Shown here: one piece after another, positions 34,724 through 45,681 of the stretch
Layout of the letters: each line of letters starts with the position of its first letter
How positions within the stretch are numbered: position 1 is the first letter of the stretch
From: Venturia oleaginea
Taxonomy: Eukaryota > Ascomycota > Dothideomycetes > Venturiales > Venturiaceae
Reading direction: 5' to 3'
Assembly: GCA_013176395.1 (NCBI GenBank)
Contig: JABMLP010000003.1
Span: 682,001-746,000, forward strand
Length of the DNA stretch: 64,000 nt
The notes under the pieces: model-generated
Database searches by the model: none
Seen by the model: the letters and a program-made list of their open reading frames with translations, nothing else
Told to the model about the DNA's origin: nothing
Translations under genes and position numbers: made by a program

Positions 34724-37280
34724 ATGCCATTCATGGAAGAAGACAGCACCGACAGTGACGGCTCGAGCCATTGCTCAGGCTCGAGCCGTCAGTCTATCAC
34801 AACCGATGCAACATCAGTGAGTATGTACCAAGAATACAATGGATACCAAAAAAGGAAAAGGAATGCCATGGAGTCGCTGCCGCGCAAAAAGCCCAGGATG
34901 GAGCCTTGTTTCGATGGAAAAGCCTTACACAAGGGATCGACCTCGGGAACAAGGACATCCAAAAGACTGCAGAAGGATGAGGAGACTGACTCGTCCAATT
35001 TACTTGCATTTTCAGAGGCAGAAAAGTGTGGAAGCTTGCCAACAACCATCTGGAAATCAGTATTTGCGTATCTGCCGCCACGGAGCCTTGGAGCCTTGCT
35101 GAGCGTGAATTCCGTCTTCCACGGATTACTGACCGGATCTCCCAAGCCAGGAGTTGGACTTGTCTTCAGAGTAGGTATTCACAAGGATTCCGAAAGGATT
35201 TGGACATTGGCCAGACAGCGACACCATTCGCACTTTCCACGCCCGCTTCACGGATACAGAGAATTAGACATGTGGAAACTGGTGGGCTCCGTCGAGTGCC
35301 AGTTCTGTGCTCGGAGCCTGGGATCGCCGTTGCAATCTTCAGACTACCGTATAGGAAAACACTTGACTTTTCAGGAACCTGCTCGTACAGATATCCATTG
35401 GCCTTTAGCCGTCCGGTCTTGCCATAAGTGCCTTGGACAACACTTCTTAACGGTTTGTGGATCTCAGCCGATCTCATTTGAGAAACGACATCGTCGAAGA
35501 CAGTTCTAACCTTTGACATAGGAGAGTGAGATTGGACTGTTAGGACGATCATATCTGATTCCTTCTATGAATTATGCGTTGGTCAAAAAATCGACAGGGG
35601 CCTTGGTTTCTGCACCGGCCCCTGGCTGCAAAATCTTTATGCGCAGTCATATGGAATGGCTACATGCAGAAAGGCAGAAGATAGCACACGACTCCAGCTT
35701 GGCGATTGCTACAGCTTGGCTGAAGACATACGAGATGAATGCACGGAAGCGACAACGCGACGCTATCAGGTATGTTCAACAATTTTCAATAGGGCCTCCA
35801 TTTCAGAACCCAGCGCTTAGCTCAACATCGATATTGATAAATTCCTGGCGATTCAGCTCTATAAAATTGCCAGAAAATTTTCGATATCAACCTCTTATCT
35901 ACGGGTCTTATAATGAATTGCGTAGTTGAACGCTTCCAAATTTCAATGGGCCACAGAATTAACAAACCAGATGGGAACGGTGGGAAGCCACGAATGGGCG
36001 TGCGAAGCTCTTTCCCAGAGCGGGAATGAGTTCTCGAGCCTCATCTCCAGCTTCGTGTAAGTTGTCCTGCTTCCTCCTTTTCACACTCCACACAACAGAT
36101 TCCATCTCGACATAACTTCGCAAGCTTTCTAATACGTATCAGCTCACCAATCGTCGCCCATACTCTCAATTGTTAGCCCCCGCCAACCATCGCCAACAAG
36201 GTCCGACTCAAGTATCATGGGAAAAAACAAGAATCGATGGTTGAACAACAAGTTTCAACATGGCCCAACTGGCGCAAATGCGGTACCAACTGCGCCGATG
36301 TCAAGAGCAGCATTCAATCATCAAACTCAACCCATCCTTCCATGGAACAATATACGAGCGCCAGCAACATTTGGCAGTCCTTCAGCAATTACCCCTTGCA
36401 CTATGCCTAATTCCGCACCAGCTACTCCCGTTAGTTCTTTTTGCAGGCCTGCTGCCCCGGTGGTCAAACCGACATCGAGTCGCGTCAATAATACTAGCTC
36501 ACTACTGGATGCTATCAAGGCCATATCTCGCCCGGGTACTGCAGCCCCGACCAGTGCTGCAGCGACCCTCACGCAACTAACCCAAGTGAGTCTTGGCCTC
36601 TCAGCTTGAAAGCCGTGTACTGATCCAAGACAGCCTCTACCGTCTGTAAAACCACCCGCAGCGGCGGTACCGTTCACTCAACCATCTCGGCCTAACGCTC
36701 CAACAAGCTCAGCACTCCACGCCACGTCGGAAGCGCCCAGTGCATATAACAATTCACAGCCAGTCCAAGCTGTTGTGAGCGTCGTCCCAATGGCCGAGAC
36801 GGGAGACGCGCGGGTTGCAGCAGGACCCGTAAGATGGCAGCCTTTGTTTCACCCCGAAGTAGTCATCAAGATTGAATCAGATGATTCTGAATCAAATCGC
36901 CCGCCACGATCAGCTCGACGAGATTTACTTGGATCCAGCCTCGGGACAGAAGAACCACTCGTAAGTCTTCATTACCATAGATCCTAGACTTAGCGCTCAC
37001 GTATACACTCTAGCACCGCGAAGGAGTTTCAACTCGATCAGAGTACCATCGTCGTTCAAGATCACGCTCTCCGCCAGGCGACCGAGGACGTTCTTACCGC
37101 GAGCGTAACTACTCTGGGATCTATTGCATTTCCCACCCATACGACTATCCTGTACAGCTACCCGCGATCAGACATGTGCCACACGTGCTGTACGATGAGA
37201 ACGCCAATGAAGACGTTCGCACGGGCCGTAGACATACCTCTTACGTTTTGTACCAGCCTCCTCCGTCGCGAGGATACTAG
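34724..37280 (+). CDS. F-box-type protein with zinc-binding-like CxxC pairs, six exons
   Basis: Proposed exons: 34724..35452, 35522..35769, 35971..36056, 36143..36585, 36634..36960, 37014..37280; 699 aa, all phases matching. An F-box-like segment is at about 105-150 (SLPTTIWKSVFAYLPPRSLG). Cys pairs CQFC and CHKC (about 192-235) could bind a metal. The second half is Pro/Ala/Ser-rich with an RS-type stretch (RRSRSRSPPGDRGRSYRERN). The region after 36217 could be read as a separate gene starting at the ATG there. I prefer one gene because the GTAAGT donor at 36057 and the CAG acceptor at 36142 join in phase, the sequence upstream of that ATG is open and protein-like, and only 101 bp would separate the two. 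Likely an SCF-type substrate adaptor; the substrate is unknown. The 201-nt second intron is the least certain part. Confidence 0.6.
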
Positions 37281-38077
37281 GTAGCTACTACCCCCGGGCC
37301 ACATGGACTGGGCGTTGGTGTTTGTCCAGGCGGCTGCCGTTATTTTTTGGTCTTTGATTGTAGATATACTCCACACAGCGGTTCGTACTTCCCTTATTAG
37401 CTGATGGCCTGATTGGTTTGGAAACTGCCTTTTTGAGATATGATAATAGCAGTAGTGTTAGCATGCTACTCAAAAAATCGATACACTCCATCGATTTCCT
37501 GGCCACTTAATTTGGAGAAACGTCGGACCTACCATCATGTCCATCTGTATTAGAGTTGAAAGTAGTTGACCATCTTGAGATGGGCATCTTGACTTTCTGT
37601 TGGCTGTTTGTCGAGGGACATGGATTGAAGGATTGCGCGGCTTCCGTCTTGGTTGCTTTACCATGATTCCGGGTCTTCTTCTTCCAAAGGGAATATGGAA
37701 CCTTGAAAGCGAGAATTTGGATCGTGGTTCTGCACTAATGATATGGATAGATATGTAGGATCAACTATTTCCGTGCCTTTTTTGTGGTTTCCCATCTTTA
37801 CTGTCGGGGTGTTATGAAGGTGGTGAAAAGGTTGAGGGGAGGCCCCACTATAAATATTTACTTAATCCCGACCGTGCCTTCCAATCACGGGGGCTCTCAT
37901 CGTCGAATGTTTTGCGCCTTGTTCGCGTGGGTTTCGAGGATTGGATATTTACATACGGCCGTATTTGAAGAGGTTGTATTTGTTATTCTGAGCATGTAGA
38001 GTGGAATTGGAGGGCGGAGAGGGATATTTTTGTCGAGGCTTGGGGTAGCAACCTAGTAGGTTATTACTTACTCGTGT
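37281..38077. other. Intergenic, 3' flank of F-box gene
   Basis: T-rich DNA with short unsupported frames on both strands; no gene seen. Confidence 0.45.
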
Positions 38078-38153
38078 GGGGGGGGGGGGGGGGTAGAAGT
38101 TTCCCGTGCCACTGTGGTATCGGAGGTTGATTGGGATTGGGATTGGGATTGGG
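38078..38153 (+). repeat. G16 run plus (ATTGGG)4, potential G-quadruplex
   Basis: A mononucleotide run of 16 G's at 38078-38093, then four ATTGGG units at 38130-38153. The four GGG tracts with 3-nt loops satisfy the simple G4 pattern on the plus strand. It is not the telomeric unit TTAGGG. Confidence 0.85.
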
Positions 38154-38163
38154 CGGTGGAATG

Positions 38164-38875
38164 TTATGATCTACTTAAGCAATTTTCCTGTTGGATTGGG
38201 GCCTGAGGCATTAGTGGTGAGGTGTATCGTGGGTCAGTAAGATAGTTCTTCCCGGTCGTCTTCGCAGCTTTTTCATCTTGTATTTTTACGTCATGTTCCG
38301 AGGAACTGTCTGGGGGGGTTCCGATGCTATCTTGAGTGCTCATTTGGACATTAGATGGGTGAGGATGAAATAACAAGGAACTTGAGAGTGTTTGAAGTTG
38401 AATGTAAGCTTTCGATCGACAGACTGATTCGTATCCAGATTCGGGCTGGAAATGAACGAGGAATGATCCCAGTGTCGATTCCTGGAGCATGATCGATCGA
38501 TAGACGTCTGATAGCGTTGCTGCCGTCGTACTTATGGATCCAGATACGCGGCCTCGGGGAGGTGATTGGACGTCCCCCACCATAGTGTGCATAGTAACTC
38601 AACGTGGGGGGATTCTGAGTAGAAACAGTAGATTCTGAGGCTTTGAAGAGATCGGCACGCAGGCACCAGTTTGCCCAGCCATTATCTCGGCCGCCAAGAC
38701 GACATCCCAAACGTCGAAACAAGGATAAAGGATCGATTGGCTCGTGAAACGGCTGACAGGTGGGACTTTCAGAGACTTTCGGATTCAGGGGTATAGAAAA
38801 CCTGGTCGGCCAGTCTGCAAAGAACCAATGCGTTCTGTCAGGAAGACAAAGGCTCACTGATAGCCAGCTGCGCAA
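38164..38875 (-). CDS. Possible hypothetical protein(s), structure unresolved
   Basis: Two overlapping minus-strand frames (38164-38592 and 38351-38875) look partly protein-like, for example KIQDEKAAKTTGKNYLTDPR and WANWCLRADLFKASE. They change frame near 38600, where a six-base G run lies on the plus strand. I could not find an in-phase intron. Either a gene with an unseen intron, a frameshifted remnant, or chance. Confidence 0.25.
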
Positions 38876-39355
38876 TGGATTTTGCCTTCTTTTGCTCCTT
38901 TTCTACTCTTCATGGACGGCGTTCCCGAGCTGCCTTCGCCTATGACGTTTCTTGCCTCCTTGGTCGCTTCTGCTGGAGCGGGCCTTGTCTAATAGGTAGA
39001 ATTAGCACACTGCAGAGAGCTGTTTCTGCCATACCCTCTGAATGATTGGCCCAACCCGTCCCTGCACTTCATTTTTGTACCCTTTCTGTGGGTCGCGTCG
39101 CTTTTGATCGTTGGCGCGTACGACTACTCCCCTGACCTCACTTTGATACCACACAACTCCACTCGACGCAGTGCGAGGCCACCTCCATATTCTTCAATGC
39201 TAATCCGCTGTACATCGACCCCTTTCTCTGCTCTTCTCCCGTTTAATCCCACACGTTCGCTCCCGTTCTCCGCAATCGTTTATTGACAGGCATATCATTT
39301 CTACTTTCCAACGTTGCGCTTTAATCCCGTTTTCACCTCTCATTGCTACACTTTG
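38876..39355. other. Upstream region of the MscS channel gene
   Basis: Pyrimidine-rich with CCTCC/CTTCT runs from about 39060 onward, likely promoter and 5' leader. No gene seen. Confidence 0.4.
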
Positions 39356-39561
39356 GTAAGTTCTGCCCTTCCTGATACACATAACAAGAATGGGATAGAA
39401 GACCGAGCATAACCGTGATGAGGTTTTGCTGAGCTCCAGTTACTCCTCTGAAGCAAACATGTCCAGCAACTTCGCCTCTCATTTGCAAGACTCAAAATCA
39501 TGCATCACATATCCACATTTCAACACTGCCTTTGATCCCCAACATCTAACACCTTTTGCAG
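39356..39561 (+). other. Likely 5' UTR intron of the MscS channel gene
   Basis: GTAAGT donor at 39356, CATCTAAC branch-like sequence at about 39542 and TTTTGCAG acceptor ending at 39561, 17 bp before the start codon. It contains upstream ATGs that splicing would remove from the mRNA leader. Confidence 0.65.
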
Positions 39562-39578
39562 ATTGATACCCCGTTAAA

Positions 39579-42500
39579 ATGACGACACCCGTGGACGAGC
39601 GACCCGAGTTCGTAAAACCGCATTACCCTCCCGGACCTACCGCTGAAAAGCTCTCCGAAGATGAAGGGACTGTCGTTGGAGATGGATCATTCCAGGGCCA
39701 CTCACGAGGGCGGGATCGTGCGAACAGCCACCTCACGCTACAAATTTCGAACCAAATGGGAGCAGGCGGAAGCATTCGCGACATGGCATCTCCCAGTCAG
39801 AGCAGGGAACAGGCGCATCGTCTGGATGATGACCTGCAAATGCTCCAAGTAGAACAGGCCATCTCCAACTTGGCCGCAGAGCAAGAGAATGAACTTGGGA
39901 GGACAAAATCAAACGTAGCTAGGTCACGGTCGCGAAGAGAAGAGCCGGTGGACGATTTCGATGTTGCCACGAACCCTTTGCATGAGCAGACTGCAGTCTA
40001 TAAGCCTCCCGAGCATCCCAACACCAACCTTGGCAAGATTTTCAAGAAGATCCATGGCTCCAGTTGGCTGATCCGTTATATCACCTACATCACGCCGTTG
40101 GTCCTCATCATTCTCATACCACTCCTCTTGGGAGCATTGCGTTTCAAAAATGCTAGCGTAGGCGGTGTGGAACTCGTCTGGTTCTGCATCTGGCTAGAGA
40201 TCGTCTGGCTAACACTTTGGGCTGGAAGAACGCTTGCGAAGTGTCTTCCATGGCCGATCGGTGTGGTGTCTGGTCTTTTCACCAACAACAGCAAGAAATG
40301 GAGGGACATGGGCAAACAGCTTGAGCTCCCAGCGACTCTGTTCTTTTGGTGGCTGGCCATCGAAATATCCTTCTTGCCGACGATGAAAAACCATCATACA
40401 AACGGCGACAAGACGACGAAGAATTGGGAGAAGCAGATGAACAAGGTCTTGGTGGCCTTTTTTGTTGCAGCCGTTCTCAATTTCGCCGAGAAAATCATCG
40501 TTCAGCTCATCGCAATAAGCTTCCATCTACGCACATACGCAGATCGAATCGAGCTCAATAAGTTCCAGATCGGAAGTTTGGTCAAACTGTACAAATATTC
40601 GAAAGAGATTCTCTCCATGGATGATAAGGAGTTCGATGCTCCCTCTGGACCCGGTTCTGGAGCACGGACACCCGCTGGTGCTCTTATGGGCGAGAGCAAG
40701 AAAGCCACGATTGAAGCCATGAACCGCTTTGGTGACGTTGCAGGTAAAATTGCAGGAGACTTCACAGGTCGTCAAGTCGTCAAAAGCACCCACCCCCACC
40801 AAGTCATTCTCCAATTGCTGTCGTCCACTGGTGGCAGCCAAGTGCTGGCTCGCCGCCTATACCGTACATTCGCTCGCCTAGAAACTGAGACAGTTCACTC
40901 CGAAGACCTCAAGAACGCTTTCGATAATGATGACGAGGCGTCAGCTGCATTTTCCATGTTTGACAAGGATATGAATGGCGACATATCCATGGAAGAGCTG
41001 GAAGCTGTGTGTGTGGAGATTGGTCGTGAGCGTAAATCCATCACGGCATCTTTGAAAGATTTGGACTCGGTCGTCAGCAAACTTGATGATGTCTTCATGT
41101 TCATTGTCTTCATCATTTTCGTTTTAGTCCTCATCTCGCTCATCTCCACTTCCGCCGCGTCCACCATCTCATCTGCTGGATCCGCAGTCTTGGCACTATC
41201 CTGGCTGTTCTCCGCCACGGCTCAAGAGTTCCTCCAGTCCATCATCTTCGTTTTCGTCAAACACCCTTTTGACGTCGGCGACCGTGTCAGTATCTATGGC
41301 AACACTGGTCCCCTCATGAAGGGTGACGACTACTTTGTCAAAGAAATTAGTCTGCTGTACACGGAATTCAAGAAGATGGAGGGTCATGTTGTTCAAGCTC
41401 CGAACTCATACCTCAACACGCTCTTCATTCTGAATCAACGTCGATCTGGTGGTCTCGCCGAAGCTATCCCAATATCTTTCAAGTTTGGCACTACCTTGGA
41501 CCAGATCGAACGTCTACGCGCCAAACTTCTGGACTTTGTCACTGCCGAAAAACGTGAATATCAGTCTAATATTTTGACTGAGCTTCGAGACATCGTGGAG
41601 GCCCACTCAATCACGCTTAACATTATCTTCTTCTACAAATCCAATTGGCAAAACGAACTCCTACGTCTCCAACGCCGCAACAAGTTCATCTGCGCACTGA
41701 TGGTCTCTATGCAGGAACTGGGTATCGAAGGGCCTCGCATGCGATACCCTGGCCAGAAACAATCCTTCCCAGTTTACATGCAAAATGTGCCACATACTCA
41801 GATGTCAGGCATGGGACAAAATGGCAACCCTGATCACCCAGATGGCTTCCAGCCGGAACAACGCGATGTACCGATGGATCCTCCTTTCGTTGAGCCCAGG
41901 TCGACGGACAATCAAACCGACAACGGTATGAGGAACCACCCATCCATCCTGCGCACTGCCGGCCGACCACGCGGTGAATCACTGGCCGCTATGGGCCGCC
42001 GTGTCGACTTCTCTCTCGGTATGCAGGGCGCCACCTCCAGCAACATGTCTGGCGATGTGTACCAGCCCAATGATGTTGAGCGCAACCGTGCGATCTTCAA
42101 TGCTAGCGTCACCTCCGCGTCTCGCGAAAGAGAAAGCAGCTCACAAGGACGTGGTTCAACAGATCGGCATTCGAACGAAACAGGCCGCTCAACCTCGGTC
42201 AGCGCGCCAGGACCAGGGTTCCTCCAGCGCATTAGAACGGACAGTTCTATGGCTCGCGAACGCAGCAACCATCGCAATCGCTTCTTTGGTCGAAACCGCG
42301 CTGAGGAAGACATTATGGAATCGGGCATGGCTACTGTTCCGGAAGCTCGCGAAGGGCGAATCGATCCTCGAAGTGGCCATGTCAGCCCTGCTGCTTGGAG
42401 GGCGAACTCCGGTGACCCTGGTCCTCCTTCAGCCAGTGGTGCGATCACAGGCCCATCGAGGAGCCAGACTGAGAATTTTGAGTTGAGGAAGTTCGACTAA
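39579..42500 (+). CDS. Mechanosensitive channel (MscS family) with EF-hand, Msy1/Msy2-type
   Basis: Single coding exon, 973 aa. A disordered N-terminus (1-150) precedes membrane helices near 160-185 (ITYITPLVLIILIPLLLG), 195-225, 240-265 and 285-315. An EF-hand loop follows (about 462-473): DKDMNGDISMEE, with D, D, N, D and E in the calcium-coordinating positions. The MscS pore helix and beta domain come next (about 505-720: FIVFIIFVLVLISL, then the pore-lining Ala/Gly/Ser-rich stretch, then HPFDVGDRVSIYG). The tail is long, disordered and rich in Arg/Ser/Pro. In fission yeast the Msy1/Msy2 channels sit in the ER and limit calcium rise on hypo-osmotic shock; this architecture is the same. Confidence 0.92.
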   Translation: MTTPVDERPEFVKPHYPPGPTAEKLSEDEGTVVGDGSFQGHSRGRDRANSHLTLQISNQMGAGGSIRDMASPSQSREQAHRLDDDLQMLQVEQAISNLAAEQENELGRTKSNVARSRSRREEPVDDFDVATNPLHEQTAVYKPPEHPNTNLGKIFKKIHGSSWLIRYITYITPLVLIILIPLLLGALRFKNASVGGVELVWFCIWLEIVWLTLWAGRTLAKCLPWPIGVVSGLFTNNSKKWRDMGKQLELPATLFFWWLAIEISFLPTMKNHHTNGDKTTKNWEKQMNKVLVAFFVAAVLNFAEKIIVQLIAISFHLRTYADRIELNKFQIGSLVKLYKYSKEILSMDDKEFDAPSGPGSGARTPAGALMGESKKATIEAMNRFGDVAGKIAGDFTGRQVVKSTHPHQVILQLLSSTGGSQVLARRLYRTFARLETETVHSEDLKNAFDNDDEASAAFSMFDKDMNGDISMEELEAVCVEIGRERKSITASLKDLDSVVSKLDDVFMFIVFIIFVLVLISLISTSAASTISSAGSAVLALSWLFSATAQEFLQSIIFVFVKHPFDVGDRVSIYGNTGPLMKGDDYFVKEISLLYTEFKKMEGHVVQAPNSYLNTLFILNQRRSGGLAEAIPISFKFGTTLDQIERLRAKLLDFVTAEKREYQSNILTELRDIVEAHSITLNIIFFYKSNWQNELLRLQRRNKFICALMVSMQELGIEGPRMRYPGQKQSFPVYMQNVPHTQMSGMGQNGNPDHPDGFQPEQRDVPMDPPFVEPRSTDNQTDNGMRNHPSILRTAGRPRGESLAAMGRRVDFSLGMQGATSSNMSGDVYQPNDVERNRAIFNASVTSASRERESSSQGRGSTDRHSNETGRSTSVSAPGPGFLQRIRTDSSMARERSNHRNRFFGRNRAEEDIMESGMATVPEAREGRIDPRSGHVSPAAWRANSGDPGPPSASGAITGPSRSQTENFELRKFD

Positions 42501-42878
42501 TTTGGCTGGGGTCGAGTTTGTTCAAAATTCCTGTCGAGTTTTCTAAAAAATTGAGCAAGCGAAGTAACGAGCGTAGTTTTTAGGGGTGTTCACCGTTGGC
42601 TTTTTTCACACTAGAATTTTGTAAAAATTACCCTAGATTGCGTGGATACGCATGAGTTTTTCTTTTCTGCCATAATCATAGATCCTAATGGTAGTGTACC
42701 ATCGTCAATACTAGACAGCTCCAATATTCACATTCCCTTTGCCATCACACCAGTCTCATTCATGAAGGAAGCTTGTGGTATGAGCCAGTGAAGCAGAAAA
42801 AGAATCCATTGGTCGAGTAGATGGCACCACTCGTCAGTGACTCTGACGCGGAGGTATATACATATTGTGAGGCAGCCT
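42501..42878. other. Convergent intergenic region
   Basis: 3' flanks of the MscS gene and the complex I subunit gene, 378 bp. AT-rich with no feature beyond likely terminators. Confidence 0.4.
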
Positions 42879-43602
42879 CTACTCTTCCTTTGAAAGCTGG
42901 ACTCTGCCATTCTTCTTTTGTCTGAAATCCGCCCATTTAACTCGATCGGCCTCCTGGTCCTCATTCTTCTTCTTGTAGAAATCGATGACCTGTTCCAGGT
43001 TGATACTCCCTTGACCTGCTGGAACGTTGTAAGGAGATCCACTGTTGAATTGCCTATGACCATTTATTAGCACACATCCTCTCAACCAATACGCCTCACT
43101 GCCCCCATTACTTCTCGTCGACCTGCGAAAGAAGGAAAGATAATACGTACTCCTGGAACCTCAAATCGACCGTCCTCGGCTTATTCGGATTCCTCGAACT
43201 AATGAGCAGCAACCTTTCAGTCCCAGCCCGCTCCACCATCTTCGTATGCAACTCATTCCTCGCCTTGTCCTCCTCAAGCCAGTGATCATAAGACCGAATC
43301 TTTCGGGTAATCCATGATTCTTCACCTTCCTTGGAAGGGCGGCAGAGCGAGTATAAGAGGTAGGAGGCGGGAATGGCACCGATGAAGAGTTTGAAAGCGA
43401 TCTATAGCAGAATTCAATATTAGCTTTTGTTTCCGTCGTGACCAGATCTTTGAAGGAGGAAGTGGCGGGTAGGTCTTACGCCGATTGGTTCGTTGACAGG
43501 TTCTGCGTGGTGGTCGTGGGCGTGGTGACTTGCGCTTCGGCGTTGGGTGGTGCGGAGAAGGACCCTGGAGGTCTGGAGGGCTGTTCGCCGAGAGAGAGCC
43601 AT
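42879..43602 (-). CDS. NADH:ubiquinone oxidoreductase 17.8 kDa subunit, mitochondrial
   Basis: Three exons, complement(join(42879..43053,43151..43401,43480..43602)); 182 aa. The N-terminus MALSRRTALQTSRVLLRTTQ is a basic amphipathic mitochondrial presequence, followed by HAHDHHAEPVNEP, a hallmark of the fungal 17.8 kDa subunit. One membrane helix is near 45-62 (LFIGAIPASYLLYSL). Later landmarks are WITRKIRSYDHWLEED and FNSGSPYNVPAGQGSINLE. An accessory subunit of respiratory complex I in the inner membrane, nuclear-encoded. The first ATG of a longer frame (43764) is out of the homologous region, so 43602 is chosen. Confidence 0.88.
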
Positions 43603-44052
43603 TTTGGAGGTTATGCGGGCCGTCAATTGGCAGCTGACGGCGTATTGTTTGGGGTGCGGACAGCTGTGAGGTCGCGATGTCCAAGTTGGAAGCGGACTTG
43701 GCGCTCCGATCGAGCGAACTTTGAGGTTGAGAACATCGAAGAATTGCATCACTCTCACGAACATGGTTGTTTCACTACCTGATACACACTTCTCAACAAT
43801 GTATCAAAGCTTGTCCATCCATAACGCACATCTGCTAGTACACGATGGGGGGTCAAACTCAGCTTCATATACCAACAGTCCTCTATGGCCGATTCAGTTC
43901 AGGTACCACTTTCACCGCTCACAATCTTCTTTATGAGATGGCCGATGTGGCTGCATTGAGCTTTTCTGATCAACTCAGACACTTCCTCTCAGAAAGCCAA
44001 ATCGTTTTGAAAATTGGGAATACATACACATCTACCTCAACATAATACATAT

Positions 44053-45407
<1,355 letters not shown>

Positions 45408-45681
45408 TTTGCTACAAGTATTCGAGGGAATTGAGGTCACGAAATCCGTCGGGGGGCGGCAGTGAGTTTAATATTCTTGCGGCATAAATTCATCGTTTCC
45501 TGATAGCAATTCCCGATATCCTCCTACTGCGGAGGTGACCAATGACACTTGATCAGGGTCCACTCGCTGCCAGTGCGCAGTGCCTTGCAAGACCAGGACC
45601 AGGACTATCAAAAAATCTCGAGGGAATGCGCCGACGACCATCACCTACACTTTGAGCACTGAAGACATATAGCCACCCACC
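45408..45681. promoter_or_regulatory. Bidirectional promoter region, ERG10 / SNU114
   Basis: 274 bp separate the two start codons, so both transcripts must start here. It contains CCTCCTACTGCGGAGG, an imperfect dyad at about 45519-45534. No clear TATA box. Confidence 0.5.

Noticed and set aside
36217..37280. Separate three-exon gene starting at the ATG at 36217
   Set aside because: Kept as an alternative only; the in-phase intron and open upstream sequence favour fusion with the F-box gene.
38130..38153. Telomere-like repeat
   Set aside because: The unit is ATTGGG, not TTAGGG or its permutations, and only four copies occur internally.
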